Below, piece after piece: positions 51,775 to 60,427 of a stretch of 64,000 nucleotides of DNA. Position numbers and translations under genes: made by a program. The stretch spans positions 248,001 to 312,000 of the forward strand of contig NZ_JAJTTF010000003.1 of the NCBI RefSeq assembly GCF_021341785.1, given 5' to 3'. This stretch comes from Microbacterium sp. Au-Mic1. Lineage in GTDB: Bacteria; Actinomycetota; Actinomycetes; Actinomycetales; Microbacteriaceae. The notes beneath the pieces were generated by a model, which was given only the letters and a program-made list of their open reading frames with translations, made no database searches and was not told where the DNA came from. How positions within the stretch are numbered: position 1 is the first letter of the stretch; each line of letters starts with the position of its first letter.

Positions 51775-52430
51775 TGAGCGAGCGCATGGTGTCCGATCTC
51801 GAACTGATCCATCAGTTGATCGAGGCCGGCGCGGAGATCGTGCGGCGGGGTCTGGCTCTCGCCAGTGGGGGAAACGTTTCCGCCCGAACGAAGGACGGGG
51901 TGTTCGTCGTTTCCCGTGCCGGCGCGTGGCTCGATCAGATGAGCGTCGATGACTTCGCAATCATGTCTATGGATGGGCAATGGGTTTCGGGCGCATCGCC
52001 GTCCAGCGAGTGGCGCCTTCATCAGCGGACGTATCAGGTGCGGCCTGATGCTCGTGCGGTCGTCCACGTGCATCCGCAGCATGCCGTTCTTCTTGATGCG
52101 CTGCGCATTCCGATCCGTCTCCTCACCCTCGATCACGCCTTCTATGTGCGCTCGATCGGACGCACTGACTATTACCCGAACGGATCGCAGGAATTGGCGG
52201 ACTCTGCCGCCGAGCAGGCGCGTGGTCACGACTGTGTCGTGCTGGGTCATCACGGCTGCTCGACGACGGGCGAGACTGTCTCGATGGCGTTGCGCCGGGC
52301 GCTGAACCTCGAGGAAGCGGCGACAGCGACCTACCGGGCGCTCTTGCTGGGCGACACGGGGACGACGTTTCCACCTGCGGCACTGGCCTCTCTCCATCAT
52401 TCGTCAGGTGAAGAACCTGAATCGACGTGA
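51774..52430 (+). CDS. Class II aldolase (MtnB/FucA/AraD fold)
   Basis: This 218-residue zinc aldolase has GGNVSART at 32-39, the catalytic Glu79 in SSEWRLH, zinc ligands His98 and His100 in VVHVHPQH, and the third His at 159 or 160 in LGHHGCST. It could cleave a 5-substituted ribulose-1-phosphate to DHAP and a substituted acetaldehyde, as in the 5-deoxyribose/MTA DHAP shunt, or dehydrate like MtnB. GGGGGAG is 6 nt before ATG 51774. It is divergent from the nucleoside phosphorylase. Confidence 0.88.
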   Translation: MSERMVSDLELIHQLIEAGAEIVRRGLALASGGNVSARTKDGVFVVSRAGAWLDQMSVDDFAIMSMDGQWVSGASPSSEWRLHQRTYQVRPDARAVVHVHPQHAVLLDALRIPIRLLTLDHAFYVRSIGRTDYYPNGSQELADSAAEQARGHDCVVLGHHGCSTTGETVSMALRRALNLEEAATATYRALLLGDTGTTFPPAALASLHHSSGEEPEST

Positions 52431-52539
52431 CATGGCGCCGTCGCGCGCTTCATGGCCGGCAGACTTCGCAGGTGCTGGACGCGCGGCGCGGTCCGACTCG
52501 GGTCGGAGCGCGTCGTCGGGTCCTGACGGATCGGGACTC

Positions 52540-53142
52540 TCAGTCTTCGCCGGGGGGCAGCCCGGGAAGCACCATGCCCACGATCCCGGCGGCCACGTGC
52601 TCCGCGTCGGGCACGGCGTCGAGGCCTTCGAACGCCGCGAGGAAGCCCTGATGGAACGCGGCGCCGACCAGCAGTCGCGCGGCCGACTCCGTGTCGGCGT
52701 CCGCGTGGATCCGGCCGGCGTCCTGCTCCGCGGCCAGGCGGGCGCGGACGCCGTCGATCACGGTCGCGGGACCGCCGCCGTGCGAAGCGACCCCGTCGCG
52801 GTGCTCGGTCAGCAGCGTCGGCGAGCCGAAGATCGAGGCTGCGATCGGGAAGGTGCGGGTGAAGAAGGCCATGAGGTCCGCGACGAGCGTGGCGAGCCCC
52901 GCGGCAAGACTCTCGCTTCCGGAGTCCGCTTCGAAGCGTGCGCGCGGCGTGCGCTCCCGCAGCACGCTGAGGAACAGCTGCTGCTTGTCGGCGAAGTGCT
53001 TGTACAGCATCGCCTCGGACAGGCCCGCCTGCCCGGCGATGAGCTTCGTCGTGGTGTTCGCGAGCCCGCGTTCGCGCATCACGAGGAGCGCGGCGTCGAG
53101 GATCCGCTCGCGGGATGAGGCCTGAGGTGTGGCGGGAGACAT
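52540..53142 (-). CDS. TetR-family regulator
   Basis: This is 200 residues. The HTH is SRERILDAALLVMRERGLANTTTKLIAGQAGLSEAMLYKHFADKQQ, split over residues 9-54, followed by a helical effector domain. It is divergent from the NmrA-type gene 50 bp away, and the inverted repeat AGTGA-N4-TCACT at 53158-53171 lies between them. GGATCC frequency returns to core levels here, so this pair probably belongs to the host chromosome rather than the island. Confidence 0.9.
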   Translation of the reverse strand: MSPATPQASSRERILDAALLVMRERGLANTTTKLIAGQAGLSEAMLYKHFADKQQLFLSVLRERTPRARFEADSGSESLAAGLATLVADLMAFFTRTFPIAASIFGSPTLLTEHRDGVASHGGGPATVIDGVRARLAAEQDAGRIHADADTESAARLLVGAAFHQGFLAAFEGLDAVPDAEHVAAGIVGMVLPGLPPGED

Positions 53143-53157
53143 GATCCGAATATAGTG

Positions 53158-53171
53158 AGTGAGTAATCACT
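53158..53171. promoter_or_regulatory. Operator of the TetR/NmrA pair
   Basis: AGTGAGTAATCACT is an inverted repeat (AGTGA/TCACT) in the 50-bp space between two divergent genes, typical of TetR autoregulation. Confidence 0.55.
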
Positions 53172-53192
53172 TACCGGGGCAAGGAGCAGCTC

Positions 53193-53816
53193 ATGCGTGT
53201 CGCCATCGTCGGAGCGTCGGGTCGATCGGGCAGGGCTGCGGTCGCGCACGCCCTCGCTGCAGGGTTCGAGGTCGTCTCGGTCGTGCGCAGACCCGAATCC
53301 GCGCGGGAGGGGACGATCGTCGCGACCGCGGATGCCCGAGACGTCGCCGGGCTCACCGCCGCCCTGCGCGGCGCCGATGCGGTGATCTCCGCGATCGGGC
53401 ACGTGCGCGCGGACGGCGATGTCGTGCTGCTGCAGGAGGGCATGACGGCGCTCCTCGCCGCGATGGACGCCGCGGACGTGTCGCGCGTGGTCGCGGTCTC
53501 CGCATCCGGGGCGTACGTGGCCCACGACGATCCGCTGTCCCGTTTCGTGGCGAAGCCCATCCTCGAACGCGTGCTGGCGGCGAACAACGCCGACACCCGG
53601 GCCATGGACGCGGCGCTCGCGGCCAGCGGCACGGACTGGACGAGCCTGCGTCCCTCCCGGCTCATCCCGGGCACGGGCGCCGCCGGCTACCGGGTGGGCG
53701 TCGACCGTACCGTGCGCTGGCATTACAGCACGCGGTTCGACACGGTCGGACGCGCCGCGGTCGAGGCGCTGTCCCGTCCGGAATGGATCCGGCACGCCGT
53801 CTACATCACGGAGTAG
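53193..53816 (+). CDS. NmrA-type NAD(P)-binding oxidoreductase
   Basis: This 207-residue atypical short-chain dehydrogenase has the nucleotide motif VAIVGASGRSGRAAVAHALAAG at residues 3-24, VVAVSASGAYV in the middle and SLRPSRLIPGTG later. There is no classical YxxxK pair. Relatives act as quinone reductases or redox sensors. AAGGAG precedes ATG 53193. A frameshifted remnant of a close relative lies at 43489-43577. Confidence 0.88.
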   Translation: MRVAIVGASGRSGRAAVAHALAAGFEVVSVVRRPESAREGTIVATADARDVAGLTAALRGADAVISAIGHVRADGDVVLLQEGMTALLAAMDAADVSRVVAVSASGAYVAHDDPLSRFVAKPILERVLAANNADTRAMDAALAASGTDWTSLRPSRLIPGTGAAGYRVGVDRTVRWHYSTRFDTVGRAAVEALSRPEWIRHAVYITE

Positions 53817-53885
53817 CGAGCGGCCCCGGTGGCGGCAGGCGGGCGTAGCCTCGAGATGTCCTGTTCGCTTTCACGAGAGGCCGTC

Positions 53886-55610
53886 ATGACCACCGTCGCC
53901 GAGAACATCGTCAGCACCCTCCGCGCGAACGGGGTGAAGCGCGTGTACGGGATCCCGGGGGACTCCTTGAACGGCTTCACCGACGCGCTGCGCAAGGACG
54001 GCGGGATCCGCTGGGTGCACGTGCGCCACGAGGAGACCGCCGCCTTCGCCGCGGCCGCGGAGGCCGCGCTCACGGGAGAGCTGGCGGTCGCAGCCGGATC
54101 GTGCGGGCCGGGCAACCTGCACCTGATCAACGGCCTCTACGACGCGAACCGTTCGCGGGTTCCGGTGCTCGCGATCGCCGCGCACATCCCGACGAGCGAG
54201 ATCGGCACCCAGTACTTCCAGGAGACGCACCCGCAGGAGCTGTTCCGCGAGTGCAGCGTCTACGTCGAGTATGTGTCGGATCCGGTCCAGATGCCGCGCC
54301 TCCTGCAGATCGCGATGCGTCAGGCGATCGAGAAGCGCGGGGTGGCGGTGCTCGTCATCCCGGGCGACATCGCGCTCGCGCAGGCCGAGGACGACCGCGT
54401 CACGGTGATCGAGCGCAGCCGGCCCGTCGTGGTGCCGAGCGGCGAGGAGCTGGAGCGCGCGGCGACCCTGCTGAACGCCGCGTCGAAGGTGACCATCCTC
54501 GCCGGCGCCGGTGCTGAGGGGGCGCACGACGAGATCGTGGCGCTCGCGGACCGGCTCGCCGCGCCCGTCGTGCATGCCCTCCGAGGCAAGGAGTTCGTGG
54601 AGTACGACAACCCCTTCGACGTGGGGATGACCGGTCTTCTCGGGTTCGCGTCCGGATACCGGGCCATGGACGGCGCCGACGCCCTGCTGATCCTCGGATC
54701 CGACTTCCCGTACCCGCAGTTCTACCCGGCGAATGCGACGACGATCCAGGTCGACATCCGCGGCGAGAATCTCGGGCGGCGCCACCCTCTGGATCTGGGC
54801 CTCATGGGCGACGTCGGCGCGACCGCCGCAGCGCTGCTGCCCCGCCTCAAGGCGGATCGCCGGCGCGCGCACCTCGACGACGCCACCGCCCACTACCGCA
54901 GGACCAGGGCCAAGCTCGATGAACTGGCGGTGCCCTCGCGCGGCACGGCGCCGATCCACCCGCAGTACCTGGCCCGCCTGCTCGACGAGGCCGCCGCCGA
55001 CGACGCGGTGTTCACCGCCGACGTGGGGTCGCCCACGGTCTGGGCCGCGCGCTATCTGCACATGAACGGCAGGCGCCGGCTCATCGGCTCCTTCAACCAC
55101 GGTTCCATGGCGAACGCCCTGCTGCACGGCATCGGTGCGCAGGCGACCGAGCCCGACCGCCAGGTCGTCGCGCTCGCGGGTGACGGCGGGCTCACGATGA
55201 TGCTCGGCGAGCTCATCTCGCTCACGCAGAACCGGCTGCCGGTGAAGACGATTGTGGTGAACAACTCCTCGCTCAATTTCGTCGAGCTGGAGATGAAGGC
55301 CGCCGGCTTCGTGAACTACGGCACCGACCTGAGCAACCCCGACTTCGCCGCCGTCGCCGAGGCGATGGGCATCTTCGGGCGTCGCGTGGAGCGCAGCGAG
55401 GACCTTCCGGGGGCGCTGGCCGAGGTGCTCGCGCACGACGGCCCGGCGCTGCTCGACGTCGTGACCGAACGGCAGGAGCTGTCCATGCCCCCGGCCGTGA
55501 ACGCCGAGCAGGTCAAGGGGTTCGCGCTGTACGCGATCCGCACCGTGCTCTCCGGGCGCGGCGACGAGCTGCTCGACCTGGCCAAGGCCAACTGGCGCCA
55601 GCTGTTCTGA
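53886..55610 (+). CDS. poxB: Pyruvate dehydrogenase (quinone) / pyruvate oxidase
   Basis: This 574-residue ThDP enzyme has VYGIPGDSLNGFTDALRK, HEETAAFAAAAEA with the catalytic Glu, GPGNLHLINGLYDANRSRVPVLAIA, and the ThDP motif GDGGLTMMLGELISL ending NNSSLNFVELEM. The C-terminal membrane-binding helix region (VKGFALYAIRTVLSGRGDELLDLAKANWR) matches PoxB. It oxidises pyruvate to acetate and CO2, passing electrons to quinone at the membrane. GAGAGG precedes the ATG. Confidence 0.93.
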   Translation: MTTVAENIVSTLRANGVKRVYGIPGDSLNGFTDALRKDGGIRWVHVRHEETAAFAAAAEAALTGELAVAAGSCGPGNLHLINGLYDANRSRVPVLAIAAHIPTSEIGTQYFQETHPQELFRECSVYVEYVSDPVQMPRLLQIAMRQAIEKRGVAVLVIPGDIALAQAEDDRVTVIERSRPVVVPSGEELERAATLLNAASKVTILAGAGAEGAHDEIVALADRLAAPVVHALRGKEFVEYDNPFDVGMTGLLGFASGYRAMDGADALLILGSDFPYPQFYPANATTIQVDIRGENLGRRHPLDLGLMGDVGATAAALLPRLKADRRRAHLDDATAHYRRTRAKLDELAVPSRGTAPIHPQYLARLLDEAAADDAVFTADVGSPTVWAARYLHMNGRRRLIGSFNHGSMANALLHGIGAQATEPDRQVVALAGDGGLTMMLGELISLTQNRLPVKTIVVNNSSLNFVELEMKAAGFVNYGTDLSNPDFAAVAEAMGIFGRRVERSEDLPGALAEVLAHDGPALLDVVTERQELSMPPAVNAEQVKGFALYAIRTVLSGRGDELLDLAKANWRQLF

Positions 55611-55659
55611 GCGGATCCGGATCCGCCCCGCGGCTGCCGCCGGGACCGGATCCGGGTCC
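55611..55659. terminator. Palindromic intergenic terminator candidate
   Basis: GCGGATCCGGATCCGC (55611-55626) is a perfect 16-bp palindrome directly after the poxB stop. A second stem, GGACC/GGTCC, at 55643-55659 precedes a TTCTC stretch. It lies between convergent genes. Confidence 0.45.
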
Positions 55660-55662
55660 TTC

Positions 55663-58485
55663 TCACTCCTCGGCGAGCCGGCGCACCTTGGCGGCCTCGC
55701 CATCGCGTCCGAGGCCCTGCAGCACGTCGCCGAGTTCGAGCGCGGCGATCTGGCGCAGTGGGGGGATCTCCGCGGCCTGGTCGAGCACCGCGCGATAGGC
55801 CGCGACGGCGTCCGCTGCGCGTCCTCCGCCGGTGAGCGCCCGGGCGGCGAGCAGCGCGGATCCGCCCGCGGACTGCGCGTCGCCGACGGCGGCGAACGCA
55901 TCCGAGGCTGTGAGCGCCGCGGCCACGCCCTCGTCCACGCGCTCCGAGGACAGCAGGGCCCGCGCCCGGGAGTCCGTGACGTCGGCGATGACCCAGTCCG
56001 CGTCGTTCGCCCGCGCGACGGCCTCGACCTCGTCGAACAGCGCGAAGGCGCGAGGATCCTGCTGCGCACCGTACGACTGGCCGAGGTTGTGCAGCACCTC
56101 GACCACGGCGGCAGGGGCATCGTCGGCCGTGCGGACGATCGCCGCGGCCTCCTCGAGAGTCTCGACGGCCTGCTCCCGCTCGTCGTACTGAGCGAGGATC
56201 TGCGCGCGGTTCATCAGGGCGAGCGCCTGGTCGGCGGGGTTCTCGGCTTCGCCGAACAGCTCCGCCGCATAGCCGAAGGCGCCGTACGCCTGCCCGCCCT
56301 CGCCGGCCGCGCGGAGGGCGCGCGCCAGCATGAGGGCGGTCATCGCCCGGCTGCCGGCAGGCACCTCGTCGGCCTCCTCGAGCTGCAGCACCTCGCCGAA
56401 GAGCTCCGCGGCCTCCTCCACGGCTCCGGAGTTCAGCATGCTGCGCGCCGCCCGGTACTTCGCCCCGGCGACATCGCCGCCGCGCTGCTCCAGCAGACGG
56501 GCGCCGACGCGGTAGCGCGTAAGCGCCTGCTCCGGCTCCTCCGCGTCCTCCCACAGCGCGCCGGCGAGCATCTGCGCCCCGGCGAGGGGCGTCAGGCTGC
56601 CGAGCTCCGCCAGGATCCGGCCGGCCTCGTCGGCGTCGGCCGCGCCCTCGGCGAACGCGCCGCGTCCGCCCTGCACCCTCGCCCGCGTCTCGAGCATCCG
56701 CGCGCGCACGCCGCGGGTGATCGCCGCATCGGCCAGCAGGGCGTCGATCCGGGCGAGCGCCTCGTCGCCGCGGTCGGCACGCAGCAGTGCCATGGCCGCC
56801 GCGATCTCCGCGCCGTGCCCGAGGCGTGCGTCGCCCGCCTCGGCGAACAGCGCGGCCGCCTGCTCTGCGAGCGCGAGGGCCGCCGCCGGGTCGTCGCCGA
56901 GGTCGAACGCCAGCGTCAGCGCGATGTCTCCGCGAGTGGCCGGCGGCAGCGCGTGCGGTCCGGCGGGATCCGCGGAGGCCGCGAACAGGTCGGCGAGGGC
57001 GGCGTTGTCCGCATCGGTCGCCGTGCCGAACAGGGCCAGGCCGAACCGCTCCTCGACGGCGGCCTGCGCGTCGAGCCCTGCGGCGCGCAGGGCTCGGAGC
57101 CGGTCCGGCAGCAGCGCCGTCGCCTCGTCGATGCGGTCGAGGTTCACCAGTGCCGCGAGCCGCTGACCGGTGAGCACCGCGCGGCGCTCGGGATCCACCC
57201 GGTCGATCACGTGCGCCAGTGCGTCCAGCGTGTCCGCGGCCGCACCGTAGCCGGCGAGGTCGAGCACGCGACGGTACCAGCCCTCGTCGTCGGTCGGGAC
57301 GGCGTCGACCGGGGGCGCGGCGAACACGTCGCTGCGGATCGGCACGTCGTAGCGCTCCGTGGCGGTCCGTCGGGCGAGGCGCAGCCGCTGGGCGTGGTTG
57401 TCGGTGCCGTCGCGCTCGTCGAACCGCATGCCGATCCGCTCGGCTGCGGCCCAGGCTGCGGTCGCGAGCCCCGCGGCGGACCAGGCCCCGCCGTCCGTGC
57501 CGTCGGGTGCACCGAAGAAGGGCTCCAGGTCGGGGGAGTCCGCCCCGCGGATCGGGGTGGCGCCGTGACCCGCCGCCGTGACCGCGTCGAGCGCCGTGCC
57601 GAGCGCGGTGAGCATGCGGAAGTGGCCCTGGGCGTTGAGAGCATCGTGGGCGAGCCAGGGGAGGTGCCGTTCGATGAGGGTGAGTGCGCGGGCCTCGTTG
57701 CCGCTCACGCTGCAGAAGCGGATGCTGTTCGCGATCGCGGTGAGCAGATCCGGATTGTCCTTCGCGAGCCGGTAGCTGCGCAGATGCGCCGCACGGGCCT
57801 GCTCCCCGCGGCCGAGGCGCAGGTACGGCAGCAGCGACACCGACAGCGCGTGCTCGGGCTCCTCGCCGCACGAGAAGCCGCCCTCGAGCATCTCCTCGAC
57901 GAGGCGGATCGCCTCCTCGTCGCGGTCCGTGTCGGCGAAGAAGCCGGCGACCTGGCTCCGGCCGCAGGCGTCGCAGTGGCTGTGCGAGTCGCGCGGCGTG
58001 GCCTCCAGCTGCACGCGCAGCCGCTCTGCCTCGTCCATCCGTCCCGCGGCGTGCGCGTCCTCGAACCGCGCCATCAGCACGCCGCTCATACCGAGGCCCG
58101 CCGCGCGATAGTGCGCCTCCATGTCGTCCAGGACCGCGGCGACCTGCTCCGGCGCGAACGCGGGAGAGCTGCGCAGCGAGGACGCCATCCACTTGAACTG
58201 CCACATCAGATCGGCCGCGCCGTTGTCGATGTCGGCGGGGAACCGGGCCGGATCCGCGTCGTGGTGCGCGAGGCACCAGGCGAACGAGCTCAGCATCAGG
58301 TCGGTGAGTCCGCCCATGTTCGCCGAGGCCGTCTGCCGCATGCGGGCGTGGTACTCCAGCTGCTCGTCGCCGATCTCCTGCGCGAGTGCGACGGCTTCGG
58401 CGACGAGAGCGCGTTCCTGCGGTCCCCAGGGGGTGCGGTCGATCTCCTCGAAAAGACGGTCCAGCTGCTTCTTCGGTTCTGCCAT
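55663..58485 (-). CDS. Large TPR-repeat protein paired with an HSP90-family ATPase
   Basis: This 940-residue all-helical protein has a pattern of about 35-residue Ala-rich repeats (ALRAAGEGGQAYGAFGYAAELFGEAENPADQALALMN-type, split here by rule) across most of its length, consistent with tetratricopeptide repeats. Residues about 170-180 carry a CDACGR-type Cys pair. There is no signal or membrane segment. GGAGG precedes ATG 58485. It is 79 bp downstream of the HSP90-like gene on the same strand; TPR proteins are classical HSP90 partners, so a chaperone-adaptor role is inferred. Confidence 0.85.
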   Translation of the reverse strand: MAEPKKQLDRLFEEIDRTPWGPQERALVAEAVALAQEIGDEQLEYHARMRQTASANMGGLTDLMLSSFAWCLAHHDADPARFPADIDNGAADLMWQFKWMASSLRSSPAFAPEQVAAVLDDMEAHYRAAGLGMSGVLMARFEDAHAAGRMDEAERLRVQLEATPRDSHSHCDACGRSQVAGFFADTDRDEEAIRLVEEMLEGGFSCGEEPEHALSVSLLPYLRLGRGEQARAAHLRSYRLAKDNPDLLTAIANSIRFCSVSGNEARALTLIERHLPWLAHDALNAQGHFRMLTALGTALDAVTAAGHGATPIRGADSPDLEPFFGAPDGTDGGAWSAAGLATAAWAAAERIGMRFDERDGTDNHAQRLRLARRTATERYDVPIRSDVFAAPPVDAVPTDDEGWYRRVLDLAGYGAAADTLDALAHVIDRVDPERRAVLTGQRLAALVNLDRIDEATALLPDRLRALRAAGLDAQAAVEERFGLALFGTATDADNAALADLFAASADPAGPHALPPATRGDIALTLAFDLGDDPAAALALAEQAAALFAEAGDARLGHGAEIAAAMALLRADRGDEALARIDALLADAAITRGVRARMLETRARVQGGRGAFAEGAADADEAGRILAELGSLTPLAGAQMLAGALWEDAEEPEQALTRYRVGARLLEQRGGDVAGAKYRAARSMLNSGAVEEAAELFGEVLQLEEADEVPAGSRAMTALMLARALRAAGEGGQAYGAFGYAAELFGEAENPADQALALMNRAQILAQYDEREQAVETLEEAAAIVRTADDAPAAVVEVLHNLGQSYGAQQDPRAFALFDEVEAVARANDADWVIADVTDSRARALLSSERVDEGVAAALTASDAFAAVGDAQSAGGSALLAARALTGGGRAADAVAAYRAVLDQAAEIPPLRQIAALELGDVLQGLGRDGEAAKVRRLAEE

Positions 58486-58564
58486 GTCGTCCTCCGGATG
58501 TGCGGCCCGCGGTCTGCGCGGGAGAACTGGGCCCCGCCGTCACGCGGGGGAGTGCGGCCCGTCG

Positions 58565-60427
58565 TCAGGACGGGAAGTGGGGATCCGGTTCGTCGGCCGG
58601 CGGGGGCGGCTCCAGACCGGTCAATCCGGCCGAGAGCGCGACGAGGTCCGAGAGGGCGCCGGTCATCAGCGCGCGATCGGCGTCGCCGAGCGGACGGTGC
58701 CCGGCGAGGAGCGCCTGGATGTACAGCAGCTGCACGGTGCGCCCGAACACAGCATCATCGGCGACCGTGCTCAGGGCGCGCACTACGCGGTTGCCCCAGT
58801 TCAGGCACAGCCGGGCCGCGAGGTCGTCGTCCCGCTCCTCGCCCACGGCGCCGTCGATGCGGTCCAGCACGCCGCCCCAAAGCGCGCCCGAGATGCCCTT
58901 GGTCCTGGTGCGGTCGATCCGCCGCAGCACGGCGGGGTCGGCGACGTACAGGGACGGCAGCTCCGGCAGGTCGATCGTGCGCACCACGACCGCACAGCCG
59001 ACGTCGGCCAGCACGGAGGCCGCACGGTCCTCGAGCGCGACCGCCGCGGCCCTGTCGTCGAGCGGAGGCGGGTCCAGCCGGTCCAGCTCGCCGACGACGT
59101 CGACGCGCTCGACGGTCACCGCGGGATACAGATCGGGCAGGCGACGGATCAGATCCGCGTCGTACAGATAGCCGCCGTTCACCAGGATCTGCTCGGCGCG
59201 GTTGATGCCGGCGACCTGGCGGAACTCGTCCACGGTCTCGGCATAGCGGATGCGCTCGTCGCGTGCGACGAGGTCGCCGACGCTCATCGTGCCGTGCGTG
59301 GTCTCCACGGTGAGCCACCGCGTGATGAACCGGGCGAGCTCGTCATCGTGCCGGATGAGCGACTTGAGCCCCACCTCGTGCACCGCGACGAACTGCGCGA
59401 GCCGGTGCGGTTCACGCAGCCCGAGCTCGAGGACCCAGCGCCGCAGCGCCGCGCCGAGCTGCTGTCGAACGAGCGCGAGCGCTTCGTCGTCGACCAGCGA
59501 TTCGCGGCTGGCGGTCGGGTTCAGGCCGGTGGAGTCGATCACGGCGCGCACGAAGAACGCCCACTCCGGGAGCACGTCGTCCGCGCGCTCCGACAGCAGC
59601 ATCCGGCCCAGGTACATCCGCGTCGCCTGCCGCGCGCCTGGCGGGGGAGCGAAGGGCAGCACGTAGGCGACTCCGCGTGTGCCCGTGGCGGGCTCGGTGA
59701 GCTCGATGACGTCGAGCGGGGCGGATCCGATGAGCTCGCGGCCGTAACCGACCGTCGCGGCCGGGTCCTGCCCGGGGTCCAGGAACGGCGGCTCATGCGT
59801 GATCCGCGCGTCGCCGCCGGGCAGCTCCAGCAGCACGGTCGTGGGCAGGAACTCGGCGAAGGTCGTGGCGAGCTCCCGCACCGCCGCCGCGCGCAGCAGA
59901 TCGCCGGCGTCGAAGCGCGGCACGAGGTGAACACTCGTGCCGATGGGCAGATCGTCGTCGAGCTCGCGCACACGGAAGGTGCCGTCGGCGGATCCGATCC
60001 ACTCGACGGCACGCCCGCCGCGGGCGCTGCGGGAGCGGATCACGATCTCGTCCGCCACCATGAAGCAGCTGAGCAGCCCGATGCCGAACTGGCCCAGGTA
60101 GTCGCTGCGGGGCAGGTCGAAGATGTCGCGCTTGGAACTGCGTCCGACCGTCGCGAGCAGTTCGGCGACCTCGTCCGCCGTCAGGCCCACGCCGTCGTCG
60201 CTCAGCACGAACTCGCCGCCCTCGGCGGGGAGCGGGCGGATGCGGATGGTGCCGCCGAGCCCGTCGACCTCACGCCGAGCGGCGAGGGCGTCGCGGGCGT
60301 TCTGCAGCAGCTCGCGCAGGTAGACGCGGGGCCCGGAGTAGATGTGGCGGCTGAGCAGGTCGACGACGCCGCGCAGGTCCACCTGGAACTGCTGCGCCTC
60401 CGCGGGCGCTGGATCCTCCGCCGCCAT
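58565..60427 (-). CDS. Divergent HSP90-family (GHKL ATPase) protein
   Basis: This 620-residue protein's N-terminal GHKL ATPase has YLRELLQNARDAL (Mg-binding Asn), LSDDGVGLTADEVAELLATVG (Asp and first Gly box) and YLGQFGIGLLSCFMVADEI (GxxGxG lid). A middle domain with the HSP90-type Arg region (TASRESLVDDEALALVRQQL) and a C-terminal domain follow. It is not standard HtpG: the C-terminus ends in a Pro-rich PPPPADEPD tail. ATG 60427 follows GGGAGAG. It is first in a two-gene operon with the TPR protein. Confidence 0.88.
   Translation of the reverse strand: MAAEDPAPAEAQQFQVDLRGVVDLLSRHIYSGPRVYLRELLQNARDALAARREVDGLGGTIRIRPLPAEGGEFVLSDDGVGLTADEVAELLATVGRSSKRDIFDLPRSDYLGQFGIGLLSCFMVADEIVIRSRSARGGRAVEWIGSADGTFRVRELDDDLPIGTSVHLVPRFDAGDLLRAAAVRELATTFAEFLPTTVLLELPGGDARITHEPPFLDPGQDPAATVGYGRELIGSAPLDVIELTEPATGTRGVAYVLPFAPPPGARQATRMYLGRMLLSERADDVLPEWAFFVRAVIDSTGLNPTASRESLVDDEALALVRQQLGAALRRWVLELGLREPHRLAQFVAVHEVGLKSLIRHDDELARFITRWLTVETTHGTMSVGDLVARDERIRYAETVDEFRQVAGINRAEQILVNGGYLYDADLIRRLPDLYPAVTVERVDVVGELDRLDPPPLDDRAAAVALEDRAASVLADVGCAVVVRTIDLPELPSLYVADPAVLRRIDRTRTKGISGALWGGVLDRIDGAVGEERDDDLAARLCLNWGNRVVRALSTVADDAVFGRTVQLLYIQALLAGHRPLGDADRALMTGALSDLVALSAGLTGLEPPPPADEPDPHFPS

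Noticed and set aside
43693..52430. Classical methionine salvage (MTA) pathway
   Set aside because: Only the phosphorylase, isomerase and aldolase-like steps are present. No kinase, enolase-phosphatase, dioxygenase or transaminase genes of that pathway are here, and a sulfatase and importer are added.
43693..52430. Transposon or prophage carrying the nucleoside cluster
   Set aside because: No transposase, integrase or phage gene and no clear terminal repeats were found. The edge evidence is limited to base composition and the NmrA remnant.
53871..58543. Large minus-strand frames opposite poxB and in other frames of the TPR gene
   Set aside because: PoxB is complete on the plus strand, and the alternative frames of the TPR gene are Arg-rich shadows without repeats.
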